The notes under the pieces: model-generated
Databases searched by the model: none
Seen by the model: the letters and a program-made list of their open reading frames with translations, nothing else
What the model was told of the DNA's origin: nothing
From: Cellulomonas telluris
Lineage (GTDB): Bacteria > Actinomycetota > Actinomycetes > Actinomycetales > Cellulomonadaceae
Direction of reading: 5' to 3'
Assembly: GCF_004886325.1 (NCBI RefSeq)
Contig: NZ_QXFN01000003.1
Span: 310,001 to 374,000 of the forward strand
DNA: 64,000 nucleotides
Shown here: piece after piece, positions 26,974 through 44,845 of the stretch
Numbering within the stretch: position 1 is the first letter of the stretch
Layout of the letters: the number at the start of each line of letters is the position of its first letter
Made by a program: the position numbers and the translations under genes

Positions 26974-28236
26974 TCAGCGGCGGGGGAGCGCCGCGAGGCT
27001 GGTCACGCCGTCGAGGCGGACGTGCGGCAGCTCCGCGCCGCCGAGCAGCCGGCGCGCGGCACCGACGTCGCGGGGCCGGTCGACGGCGAGGGCCGCCGTC
27101 ACCGGCCCCTCGAGCCCTCGCGTCCAGAGCACCGACCAGCCGCCGGCCGCGGGGTCGCCGAGCACGGTCGGCCGGTCGTCCGCGCCGGGCAGGCCGAACA
27201 TCGCCAGGTCGTGCCCGAGCTGCGTCGAGAAGACGTACGGGGTGATCTCGCCGCCGTCGGTGTCGACGCCGAGCAGCCGGCGGACCATGAGGTCCGGGCC
27301 GCGCAGCGCCTCGTCCCAGTGCCCGCCCGGCACCCAGCCGTACCGGGCGGAGCGCCGACGGGCGACGTCGCCCACCGCGAGCAGCCCCTCGAACGGCCCG
27401 GCGGGGCCGAGCACCCGGTACGACGCGTCGACGGCGACCGCGCCGTCGGTGAGCGGCAGCGCACCGGCGAGCCAGCCCGTCGCCGGGCGGGCACCCACCG
27501 CCACCAGCACCACGTCGGCGGGCAGGTGCGCACCGTCCGCCAGGCGCACCCCGTCCGGGCCGGCCGACGTGACGGTCGCACCGAGCCGCAGGTCCACCCC
27601 GGCGTCCGCGTACCAGGGGGCGGTGAGCGCACCGACCTGCGCACCGAGACCGGTCGTCAGCGGCGCGTCGCGCGCCTCCACGACGGTGACCTGGTGACCC
27701 GCGGCCGCGGCGACGCCGGCGACCTCCGCCCCGATCCACCCGGCGCCGACCACGACGAGCCGGCGCGGTCCCCCGTCCAGACCGGCCCGCAGGCGGTCCG
27801 CGTCGGCGGCGGTGTGCAGGGTCAGCGCCGTCGGCCACGCCGGCACCCGCACCGCGTGCGCACCCGTCGCGAGGACCACGCAGGAGGCCGGCAGGTCGCC
27901 GCCGTCGGTGCGGACGACGGCACCCGGCCTGCCCGGCACCACCTCCAGCGCCCGTGCCGCGACGCCGAGCCGGACCTCGTCGGCCAGCCCGTGCAGGTCG
28001 AGCCCCAGCTCGTCGGTGAGCCACGCGGGCTCGGTGCGGTCCAGCAGGTGCTTGGACAGCGGCGGGCGGTCGTACGGGGGGACGTCCTCCGCACCGAGCA
28101 CCCGCACCACGCCGTCGTAGCCGTGCGCGCGCAGCGCGGCGACGGTCTGCGCCCCCGCGAGGCCCGCCCCGACGACGAGCACGTCGCCCGGCGGCGACAC
28201 GTGTGACGAGGTCGTGGAGGTGGTGGGCGAGCTCAC
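26974..28236 (-). CDS. FAD/NAD-dependent oxidoreductase, ferredoxin-reductase type
   Basis: A 420-residue flavoprotein of the two-dinucleotide-binding-domain family. The FAD motif is DVLVVGAGLAGAQTVAALRAHGYDG near residue 18. The start of the substrate face, YDRPPLSKHLL, is the hallmark of ferredoxin and rubredoxin reductases. The NAD(P) motif is RLVVVGAGWIGAEVAGVAAAAG. The second FAD motif is EGLLAVGDVARR. A partner ferredoxin or oxygenase is not found nearby. There is no CxxC, so it is not a disulfide reductase. The GTG at 28236 follows a TAGCGT box by six bases. Confidence 0.88.
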   Translation of the reverse strand: MSSPTTSTTSSHVSPPGDVLVVGAGLAGAQTVAALRAHGYDGVVRVLGAEDVPPYDRPPLSKHLLDRTEPAWLTDELGLDLHGLADEVRLGVAARALEVVPGRPGAVVRTDGGDLPASCVVLATGAHAVRVPAWPTALTLHTAADADRLRAGLDGGPRRLVVVGAGWIGAEVAGVAAAAGHQVTVVEARDAPLTTGLGAQVGALTAPWYADAGVDLRLGATVTSAGPDGVRLADGAHLPADVVLVAVGARPATGWLAGALPLTDGAVAVDASYRVLGPAGPFEGLLAVGDVARRRSARYGWVPGGHWDEALRGPDLMVRRLLGVDTDGGEITPYVFSTQLGHDLAMFGLPGADDRPTVLGDPAAGGWSVLWTRGLEGPVTAALAVDRPRDVGAARRLLGGAELPHVRLDGVTSLAALPRR

Positions 28237-28242
28237 GCGGCA

Positions 28243-28248
28243 ACGCTA
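28243..28248 (-). promoter_or_regulatory. -10 box TAGCGT, leaderless start of the FAD reductase gene
   Basis: On the minus strand TAGCGT is six bases before the GTG at 28236. Confidence 0.45.
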
Positions 28249-28289
28249 GCCTTGAGCGCGCAGTCCGTCGGACGGGAGAGGGAGCCGCC

Positions 28290-28772
28290 ATGACCACGTC
28301 GCGGCACGCGGGCCCGACGACCGCCGTACCCGTCTGGCCGCCGCGCACGACGAGCCCGGCCGCACCGGCCCCGGACGCCGTCGCGTCCCGCCCGGAGGCG
28401 GCCGCGCCCGGCCCCGCCGCCCCCCGCCCGACGCCGCCGGCGGACGTGGCGGGCGAGGAGGTCCCGCCCGAGGAGCGCCCGCTCGACCCCCGCGCGATCG
28501 CGCGTGCCTCGCTCGCCGCCGGCCGCAACGCGTCGCTGTTCTGGACGCTCGCCGGGGTCGCCGCCTCGGTCGCGGCGGCCTACCTCGCGGGTGCCGCAGC
28601 CGGCGCCTTCGCCCTCGCGCTGCTGCTCGTGGTCTTCGCCGTCGTCCGGGCGGTGCTGCCGTCGCCCGGTCCGGCCGCGGTGAGCGTGCGGGCCAAGGGC
28701 CTCGACGTCGCCGTGCTGCTGCTCGCCGCCGCGGCGCTCGCGACGCTCGCGTGGGTCGCACCGACGTCCTGA
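28290..28772 (+). CDS. DUF3017-like three-helix membrane protein
   Basis: A 160-residue protein. Residues 1-75 form a Pro/Ala-rich, poorly conserved cytoplasmic segment. The C-terminal half has three helices (about 83-100, 102-119 and 136-154). The loop sequence RAVLPSPGPAAVSVRAKGLDV resembles the DUF3017 family, which in other actinobacteria lies near mdh, folD or purH. All three are in this window, but not adjacent. The start ATG at 28290 follows GGGAGAGGGAG. Its job is unknown. It ends at a hairpin shared with the convergent channel gene. Confidence 0.65.
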   Translation: MTTSRHAGPTTAVPVWPPRTTSPAAPAPDAVASRPEAAAPGPAAPRPTPPADVAGEEVPPEERPLDPRAIARASLAAGRNASLFWTLAGVAASVAAAYLAGAAAGAFALALLLVVFAVVRAVLPSPGPAAVSVRAKGLDVAVLLLAAAALATLAWVAPTS

Positions 28773-28818
28773 GCCGCTCGGCCCGGCCGTCCCGGCGCCG
28801 GCTGCCCGCAGACGCCGC

Positions 28819-28853
28819 GGGCGTGCGGCCCGGCGCTGCCGGACCGCACGCCC
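28819..28853. terminator. Bidirectional terminator hairpin
   Basis: A 10-bp outer stem (GGGCGTGCGG and complement) with a CCGG/CCGG inner stem, between convergent genes. Confidence 0.6.
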
Positions 28854-28875
28854 GAGGGTGCGGTGCGAGGGGGCG

Positions 28876-29973
28876 TCAGCGGCCCTCGTCCACGACGACG
28901 ACGTCGTCCTCGACCACGTAGGTCTCGTCCTCGCCGAAGAGCGAGTCCTCGGCCGGCTCGGCCGCGAACGCGCGGTACACGAGCGCGGCGATCGCCGCGC
29001 CGAGCAGCGGCGCGGCCCAGAACAGCCACACCTGCTCGAGCGCCCAGCTCTGCGAGAAGAGCGCCGCGGCGAGCGAGCGGGCGGGGTTGAGCGAGCCGTT
29101 CGTCACGGGCGTCGCGACGAGCAGGAGGACCGTGAGCGACAGGCCGACGGCGAACGGCACGTGCGCCTTGTTCGCGCGGCGGTCGGTGGCGCCGAGGATG
29201 ACGCCCACGAAGACGGCGGTCGCGATGACCTCGACGAGCAGCGCCGCGACGAGCGTGAACTCGGCCTGGTCGCCCGAGAGGCGGGCGAGGGGCGAGTGGG
29301 CGCCGTAGCCGTTGGCGGTGGCGTCGAAGAGGCTGCGGCGCGAGGTCTCGGCGCCCTGGCTGAGGAGCCCGGGCAGCCCCGCGGGGATCGTCAGGTACAG
29401 CACGGCCGCGGCGAGCGCCGCGCCGACGACCTGCGCCAGCCAGTAGGGGAGCAGGTCGCGGAACGGCGTGCGGCCCGCGAGGCACGCGCCGAACGTCACG
29501 GCCGGGTTGAAGTGGCCGCCGGAGACCGCGCCGAACGCGACGATGCTGGCCAGCAGGGCGATGCCGAAGCCCAGGGCCACGGCGAGGCCGCCGCCGACGT
29601 TGCTGAACGCGGCGTACAGCGCGATGCCGACACCGGCCAGCACGACGAAGAACGAGCCGACGGCCTCGGCGCCCAGGCGGGCCAGCAGCCCGGGGGTCGC
29701 CGTGACCACCGTGCCGGCGGGGACGACGTAGGCGTCCTCCTCCGCGACCTCGTCGACGGCGGGACGGGCCGGTGCGGCCGCGGTCGACCCGGCGGCCGGC
29801 CCGGCGCCGGCGGGGCCCGCGGCCGACGTGCCGGCGTCCGGTGCGGCGGGGGCCGGCGTGCCCGCCGCGGCGGCGGGCAGGGACGCGCCGGCCGGGGTGG
29901 TGGCGCCGGCGGCCGGGGTGGGGTCCTCGGGCAGGGGAGTGCCCTCGGGGCTGTCAGGATTCTGCTGGGACAT
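28876..29973 (-). CDS. Aquaporin/glycerol-channel (MIP) family protein
   Basis: A 365-residue MIP channel with six helices and both NPA half-helices: GHFNPAVTFG and GSLNPARSLA. By alignment with AqpZ, the aromatic/Arg filter keeps Phe and Arg. The helix-5 histidine is a Leu (GLSLTVLLLVATPVTN) and the following Thr is Gly, so the pore may be wider than a strict water channel. An 85-residue Pro/Ala/Gly-rich N-terminal extension and an acidic, Val/Asp-rich C-terminal tail are both unusual for the family. It is divergent from icd. Whether it passes water, glycerol or another small solute is open. Confidence 0.9.
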   Translation of the reverse strand: MSQQNPDSPEGTPLPEDPTPAAGATTPAGASLPAAAAGTPAPAAPDAGTSAAGPAGAGPAAGSTAAAPARPAVDEVAEEDAYVVPAGTVVTATPGLLARLGAEAVGSFFVVLAGVGIALYAAFSNVGGGLAVALGFGIALLASIVAFGAVSGGHFNPAVTFGACLAGRTPFRDLLPYWLAQVVGAALAAAVLYLTIPAGLPGLLSQGAETSRRSLFDATANGYGAHSPLARLSGDQAEFTLVAALLVEVIATAVFVGVILGATDRRANKAHVPFAVGLSLTVLLLVATPVTNGSLNPARSLAAALFSQSWALEQVWLFWAAPLLGAAIAALVYRAFAAEPAEDSLFGEDETYVVEDDVVVVDEGR

Positions 29974-30173
29974 GTCGGTCCTGTCGTCTCGAGGTGACGT
30001 CGCCACCGTGCGAGGTGCCGGCCGCACCCGGACGAAACCGGACGTGCGGGGCACGTTGTCGTGTGCGCGGGCCAGCATGCCAGCCCCGGCGGCGCCGGGC
30101 ACGAGGGGAGGCGGAGGTGGCCGCCGCGCGGCGGGAGGGTCGACGGTTCTCCCGGGCGGGGCCCCGCCCCGGG

Positions 30174-30197
30174 TCTCTCGACGTCGAGTAACCTGGG
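30174..30197 (+). promoter_or_regulatory. Palindromic box overlapping the icd promoter
   Basis: TCTCTCGACGTCGAG followed two bases later by ACCTGGG. CTCGACGTCGAG is a perfect 12-bp palindrome. The TAACCT within the block (30189-30194) fits a -10 box, so a protein bound here would block or contact RNA polymerase directly. The same block precedes sucC. Confidence 0.65.
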
Positions 30198-30232
30198 CGC
30201 GACATCCCCGGCACTGAAGAGGCAGGACTCGC

Positions 30233-32612
<2,380 letters not shown>

Positions 32613-32619
32613 GGCTCCG

Positions 32620-32892
32620 GTGCGGCTCGCGGTGCGGGTGCGCCCCGGCGCCTCGCGCTCGCGCGTCGGCGGCACGTACGACGACCGGCTCGTCGTCGCC
32701 GTGACGGCGCGGGCGGTCGAGGGGGCGGCCACCGAGGCCGTGCTGCGCGCCGTGGCCGACGCGCTCGGCGTGCGGCCGCGGCACGTGCGCCTCGTCTCGG
32801 GCGCGACGAGCCGCGACAAGGTGCTCGACGTGGACGAGGACGCGGTGACCGCGCCGGTGCTCCACGCCCTGGCGCGCCTGCGGGCGGGCTGA
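32620..32892 (+). CDS. DUF167 (YggU-like) protein
   Basis: A 90-residue protein covering the whole DUF167 fold. It has an initial strand MRLAVRVRPGASRSRVGG, the segment VTARAVEGAATEAVLRAVADALGV and the conserved RHVRLVSGATSRDKVLDV. The role of this widespread family is not known. It is the second gene of the mdh unit. The terminator stem begins inside its last codons. Confidence 0.85.
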   Translation: MRLAVRVRPGASRSRVGGTYDDRLVVAVTARAVEGAATEAVLRAVADALGVRPRHVRLVSGATSRDKVLDVDEDAVTAPVLHALARLRAG

Positions 32893-32917
32893 CCGGGAGC
32901 CCCCGGTCAGCCCGCCC
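32882..32917. terminator. Terminator overlapping the DUF167 stop codon
   Basis: A perfect 16-bp stem (GGGCGGGCTGACCGGG and complement) with loop AGCC. The left arm contains the TGA stop of the DUF167 gene, and the right arm ends five bases before the convergent phosphatase stop. Confidence 0.75.
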
Positions 32918-32922
32918 GTGCG

Positions 32923-34254
32923 TCAGCGGCGCCCCCGCATCGCGTCGAGGACGACCCTGAACACGTCCGTGTTGTCCTGCGCGCGGGCGAGACGCTCCGC
33001 CCGCGGGCCCTCGGCCGACAGCGGCGTCGCGGCGCCCGTGTGCCCGCCCGTGGTCCAGTCCACCGTGAACTGCAGGTCGCTGCCGGCGATCGGGAACGGG
33101 CCGTCCTCGAGGCTCTGCAGGACGCCCGGGTCGGTGGCCGCGGGGTCGCCGGACTCGTCCTCCGCGTCGACGTTCTCGATCGCGAGGCCGCCCGTCTCGT
33201 GGTCGCCCACGACGACGACGAGGGTGTCGCGGTGCCGCGCCGCGAAGTCGCGCACCACCGCCACGGTCTCGTCGAACGCCTGCCCGGCCTCGATGGTGAG
33301 GGCCGCGTTGTTGGCGTGCGCCATCTCGTCGATGCCCTCCTCCTCGACGAGGAGGAAGAAGCCGTGCCGGTCGCGCGCGAGCACGTCGAGCGCCTTCGCG
33401 GTCATGGTCGCGAGCGGCACGACGGGCGCGTACTCGTCGCCCTGGCCCTCGGGCGCCTGCTCGAACATCTCCTCGTTGGCGAACAGCCCGAGCACGCGGT
33501 CGGCACGGGTCGCGGCGAGCTCCTCGGCGGTCGTGACGTAGTCGTACCCGATCGCCTCCGCGCGGGCCACGAGGTCGCCCTCGGTGCTGCGGCTGACCTC
33601 CGGCCGCGGGTCCGCGGGGTCGTCGGGGTACGCGCCCTCGTCGCCCTCGGGGTACCACCAGTCCTCGCCGCCGCCGAGGATCACGTCGGGGCGGGTGTCG
33701 TCGAGGTACTGGCGGGCGATCTCGCTCTGGTCGCCGCGGTCGGGCACGTGCGCGCCGAACGCCGCCGGTGTCGCGTCGGTGACCTGCGCGGTCGTGACGA
33801 GCCCGGTCGCCTTGCGCAGCCGCGCGGCGTGCTCGAGGAGCGTGGGGACCGGGTTGCCGTCGACGTCGACGGACACGGCGCCGTTGTACGTCCGCACACC
33901 GGTGGCGAACGCGGTCGCGCCGGCGGCCGAGTCGGTCACCGCGTCGTCGGGGTCCGCGGGGTCGGTGCGTGTCCACCCCGCGTACCGCAGACCGTCCATC
34001 GCGAGCTCGCCGTCGCGTCCGACCGTGGCGAGCCGGATCGCGTCGCGTGCGGCGATGCCGAGCCCGTCGCCGACCAGGAGGACGACGTTGCGGGCCGGCC
34101 GTGAGCCGCCGCCCCACCAGCCGCCGTCGGGGCCGGCGCCCCGCTCACCCGTCCCGTCCGCGGCCCCGGTGGCGCCGCTCGCCGCGAGCACCAGCGTGAG
34201 GGCCGTCGCCCCGACCGCCGTGACCCGTCCCCGTGCCGTACGCAGACCGCCCAT
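32923..34254 (-). CDS. Secreted alkaline phosphatase
   Basis: A 443-residue PhoA-type alkaline phosphatase. A signal peptide (about residues 1-30, LTLVLAASGATGAA) directs it outside. Metal and catalytic residues are all present: NVVLLVGDGLG, the nucleophile Ser in VTDSAAGATAFATG, EEEGIDEMAHANN, VVVVGDHETGGL and the last zinc His in TTGGHTG. It hydrolyses phosphomonoesters to supply phosphate. A PHO-box type regulatory site was not recognised. It is transcribed toward the mdh unit and divergent from the pullulanase gene. Confidence 0.93.
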   Translation of the reverse strand: MGGLRTARGRVTAVGATALTLVLAASGATGAADGTGERGAGPDGGWWGGGSRPARNVVLLVGDGLGIAARDAIRLATVGRDGELAMDGLRYAGWTRTDPADPDDAVTDSAAGATAFATGVRTYNGAVSVDVDGNPVPTLLEHAARLRKATGLVTTAQVTDATPAAFGAHVPDRGDQSEIARQYLDDTRPDVILGGGEDWWYPEGDEGAYPDDPADPRPEVSRSTEGDLVARAEAIGYDYVTTAEELAATRADRVLGLFANEEMFEQAPEGQGDEYAPVVPLATMTAKALDVLARDRHGFFLLVEEEGIDEMAHANNAALTIEAGQAFDETVAVVRDFAARHRDTLVVVVGDHETGGLAIENVDAEDESGDPAATDPGVLQSLEDGPFPIAGSDLQFTVDWTTGGHTGAATPLSAEGPRAERLARAQDNTDVFRVVLDAMRGRR

Positions 34255-34406
34255 CGTCCCGCCCCCGTCGTCGAACCTCGTCGTTCACCGTGACGTCGGC
34301 CGGGGGCACGCGGCCCCCCTGCCGCCATGCTCCGTCCGTCCTCCCCGGGCCGCAAGGGTCTGCGGGGCGTCCGGATCGACCGGTACGACGACTTCGCCGG
34401 AATCTC

Positions 34407-34436
34407 TTGCTGAAAGTTGACGCAAACGGTTACGGT
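34407..34436 (+). promoter_or_regulatory. Promoter and MalR-like operator of the amylopullulanase gene
   Basis: TTGCTG (34407-34412) and TACGGT (34431-34436) form a -35/-10 pair with 18 bases between. The arms TTGC and GCAA (34407-34410, 34422-34425) around an 11-base spacer containing GAAAGTT resemble LacI-type maltose operators of actinobacteria. That match is from memory and unproven. Confidence 0.45.
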
Positions 34437-34488
34437 CGCCGGACTGCCCACCTCCGGCACGACGTCGTGCCGTGACGAAGGAGTCCCG

Positions 34489-40419
<5,931 letters not shown>

Positions 40420-40451
40420 GCACGACCGCCGCGCGCGGTGCGCGGCGCATC

Positions 40452-40489
40452 CGTCGAGCGCGGGCGTCCTCGGACGCCCGCGCTCGACG
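40452..40489 (+). terminator. Terminator after the amylopullulanase gene
   Basis: An 18-bp perfect inverted repeat (CGTCGAGCGCGGGCGTCC and complement) with only two bases between the arms, so the top pairs open to a small loop. Confidence 0.75.
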
Positions 40490-40779
40490 CGTGTCCCGGC
40501 TGCGGGTCGACCTGCGCGGTGACGCCAGTCAGGGACCCGCCTGAGTTCGCAGGTCGAACGCTCGGGCGTCCGTGGTGGCGCGAGGGACGTCCCGTTCGCC
40601 CTGGTCACGGCCGGGAAACGCCAGGACACGATGTGGTAACGAGAGTTGCCATCGTCGTGCCTTCAGGTCTTGAATCCAACCGAACGCCGCGTGGCGGTGC
40701 GGGCGGAGCCCGTCGCACGCCGGACGGACCGGGCAACGGGTGCTCGGACCGAGTGCGGCACGACAAGGAGCGGACAACG
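40490..40779 (+). promoter_or_regulatory. Leader region of the sugar ABC operon
   Basis: The 360-base gap before chvE starts with the terminator above and otherwise holds no gene. An imperfect inverted repeat lies at 40629-40654: CGATGTGGTAAC, GAGA, GTTGCCATCG, with one bulged base and one mismatch. It is the best operator candidate for the sugar operon. AGGAG before the chvE ATG is the ribosome-binding site. No clear -10 box could be fixed. Confidence 0.4.
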
Positions 40780-41916
40780 ATGTCACTGGGTTGGAAGAAG
40801 ACTGCAGCAGGTCTGGTCACCGCCGGTCTGCTCGTCGGCTCGCTGGCCGCGTGCAGCCAGGAGCGCGAGAGCGGCTCGGGCGGCGGCGAGGGCGGTGCGG
40901 CCGCGGCCGAGGACACGCTCGTGGGCATCGCGATGCCCACGAAGAGCCTCGAGCGGTGGAACCGTGACGGCCAGCACCTCGAGGAGCTCCTCCAGGGCTC
41001 GAGCTACGAGACGACGCTGCAGTACGCCGACAACAAGGTGGACCAGCAGATCACCCAGATCGAGAACATGATCAACCAGGGCGCCGACGTCCTCGTGATC
41101 GCCCCGATCGACGGCACCACGCTCGGCCCCGTGCTCGAGCAGGCCGCGTCGCAGGACATCACGGTCATCGCCTACGACCGCCTCATCAACGACACGCCGA
41201 ACGTCGACTTCTACGCGACGTTCGACAACTACGAGGTCGGCAAGATGCAGGGCGAGTTCATCGTCGAGCAGCTCGACCTGGAGAACGCGGCCGGCCCGTT
41301 CAACCTCGAGCCGTTCGCCGGCTCGCCGGACGACAACAACGCCAAGTTCTTCTTCTCCGGCGCGTGGGACGTCCTCAAGCCGTACGTGGACGAGGGCAAG
41401 CTCGTCGTCCCGTCGGGCAAGGCCCCGGCCTCGAACGAGGAGTGGCAGAGCATCGGCATCCAGGGCTGGGGCTCCGACACCGCCCAGGCCGAGATGGAGA
41501 ACCGCCTCAACTCGTTCTACGGCGGCGGCCAGAAGGTCGACGTCGTCCTGTCCCCGAACGACTCGCTGGCACTCGGCATCGCCCAGGCCCTCGAGGGCGC
41601 CGGCTACGCCCCGGGTGCGGAGTACCCGGTCCTGACCGGCCAGGACGCGGACCTCGCGAACGTGCAGAACATGCTCGCGGGCAAGCAGTCCATGACGGTC
41701 TGGAAGGACACCCGCACGCTGGGTGACCAGGTCGCCAAGATGGTCGAGCAGATCATCGAGGGCCAGGAGGTCCAGGTCAACGACGAGGAGACCTACGAGA
41801 ACGGCGAGAAGGTCGTGCCGACCTTCCTCCTGCCGCCGGTGGTCGTGACCCCCGACACGGTCGAGTCCTCGCTGGTCGAGTCCGGCTTCTACGCCGCGGA
41901 CGACCTCGGTCTCTGA
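40780..41916 (+). CDS. chvE: Sugar ABC transporter substrate-binding lipoprotein (ChvE type)
   Basis: A 378-residue periplasmic-binding-type lipoprotein. The signal peptide ends in a lipobox LAAC with Cys25 as the lipidated residue. A Ser/Gly/Ala linker follows, then two alpha/beta lobes: VGIAMPTKSLERWNRDGQHLEELL, MINQGADVLVIAPIDGTTL, VIAYDRLINDTPNVDFYATFDN and VLTGQDADLANVQNMLAGKQSMTVWKDTR. These are characteristic of the ChvE group, which binds several monosaccharides (galactose, arabinose, glucose, xylose). It leads the operon with mmsA and mmsB and is separated from them by a 20-bp hairpin that may raise its share of the transcript. Confidence 0.93.
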   Translation: MSLGWKKTAAGLVTAGLLVGSLAACSQERESGSGGGEGGAAAAEDTLVGIAMPTKSLERWNRDGQHLEELLQGSSYETTLQYADNKVDQQITQIENMINQGADVLVIAPIDGTTLGPVLEQAASQDITVIAYDRLINDTPNVDFYATFDNYEVGKMQGEFIVEQLDLENAAGPFNLEPFAGSPDDNNAKFFFSGAWDVLKPYVDEGKLVVPSGKAPASNEEWQSIGIQGWGSDTAQAEMENRLNSFYGGGQKVDVVLSPNDSLALGIAQALEGAGYAPGAEYPVLTGQDADLANVQNMLAGKQSMTVWKDTRTLGDQVAKMVEQIIEGQEVQVNDEETYENGEKVVPTFLLPPVVVTPDTVESSLVESGFYAADDLGL

Positions 41917-41952
41917 CGGGCACCCGCCCGTACCCATCGGAACCGCACGCTC

Positions 41953-41996
41953 GGCCGGTCCCGTCCCCGCCCGCAGGGGCGGGGACGGGACCGGCC
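41953..41996 (+). terminator. Intra-operon hairpin between chvE and mmsA
   Basis: A perfect 20-bp stem (GGCCGGTCCCGTCCCCGCCC and complement) with loop GCAG, 37 bases after the chvE stop and 30 before mmsA. It can act as a partial terminator or as an RNA-stabilising end for the chvE message. Confidence 0.7.
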
Positions 41997-42025
41997 GGCC
42001 CGCGGCGGACCCTAGCTGAGGACAC

Positions 42026-43569
<1,544 letters not shown>

Positions 43570-43573
<4 letters not shown>

Positions 43574-44805
43574 GCACCAGGACCGAGGTCAACATCTCCT
43601 CACCGACGCCGCCGGACCTCCCGCGGCAGTCGATCGGGCAGCGCCTGCAGGGACTCGGCGGCAACGCCCGCCAGTACGGCATCTTCGGCGCGCTCATCGT
43701 CATCGTCCTGCTGTTCCAGGTCCTGACGGACGGCAAGCTCCTGCTCGCCAACAACGTCGCGGCCCTGTTCCAGCAGAACGCGTACGTCATGATCCTCGCG
43801 ATCGGCATGGTCATGGTGATCGTCGCCGGGCACATCGACCTGTCCGTCGGGTCGGTGGTCGCGTTCGTCGGCGGCGTCGTCGCGGTGAGCATGCGCGACT
43901 TCGACCTGTCGTGGCCCGTCGCGGTGCTGCTCGGCATCGCGATCGGCGGCGTGGTCGGTGCGTGGCAGGGCTTCTGGGTCGCCTACGTCGGCATCCCAGC
44001 GTTCATCGTGACGCTCGCGGGCATGCTCGTCTTCCGCGGCCTCGCGCTCGTCGTCGTCGGCGAGACCGTCGCCGGCCTGCCGTCGTCGTTCATCGCCATC
44101 TCCAAGGGCTCGCTGCCCAACGTGCTCGGCTTCGCGTCGAACATGGACGTCGTCACGCTGCTCATCGGTGCGCTCGCGGTCGCCGCGATCGTCATCTCCC
44201 AGCTGCGCGCCCGCGCCTCGCTGCGCAAGCACGACCTGCACGTCGAGGCCGCCGGCCTGTTCGTCGCGAAGCTCGCGCTCATCGCGGTCGGCATCGGCAT
44301 CCTCACGGTCATCCTGTCGTTCTCCGCGGGCGGCACCCCGATCGTGCTCGTCGTCGTCGGCGTCCTCGTCGTCGCGTACTCGTTCCTCATGGGCCGCACC
44401 GTCTTCGGCCGGCACATCTACGCGATCGGCGGCAACCGGCTCGCGGCCGGCCTGTCGGGCGTCAACACCCGTCGTGTCGACTTCTGGATCTTCGTCAACA
44501 TGGGCCTGCTCGCGGGCGTCGCGGCGATCGTCACGACGGCACGTGCGGGTGCGGCCATCGCCGCGGCCGGCCAGAACTTCGAGCTCGACGCGATCGCGGC
44601 CTGCTTCATCGGCGGCGCCGCCGTCACCGGCGGCATCGGGCGCATCTCCGGGGCGATCATCGGCGCGCTCATCATGGGTGTGCTCAACATGGGCCTGTCG
44701 ATCATGTCGGTCGACCCGGCCTGGCAGATGGCCATCAAGGGCCTGGTCCTCCTGCTCGCGGTCGCCTTCGACCTGCTGAACAAGCGCCGCGCAGGCACCC
44801 AGTAG
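43570..44805 (+). CDS. mmsB: Multiple-monosaccharide ABC transporter permease
   Basis: A 411-residue permease of the ribose/xylose type with about ten to twelve helices. It has the family's conserved [18 protein letters not shown] loop and the ATPase-contact region [23 protein letters not shown]. It is longer than RbsC-type permeases because of a polar insertion ([24 protein letters not shown], about residues 212-236), which is typical of MmsB. It is translationally coupled to mmsA. The ROK regulator follows after 40 bases with its own promoter. Confidence 0.94.
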
Positions 44806-44833
44806 CACCACGACCGGCCGGTACGGAAGCGGG

Positions 44834-44839
44834 TAGGTT
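44834..44839 (+). promoter_or_regulatory. -10 box TAGGTT, leaderless start of the ROK gene
   Basis: TAGGTT is followed by six C residues and then the GTG at 44846; no ribosome-binding site fits. Confidence 0.55.
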
Positions 44840-44845
44840 CCCCCC

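Noticed and set aside
30151..30173. GC-rich inverted repeat upstream of icd as a terminator
   Set aside because: It lies between divergent genes where no transcript should end; its arms differ by one base and it may be chance in this GC-rich DNA.
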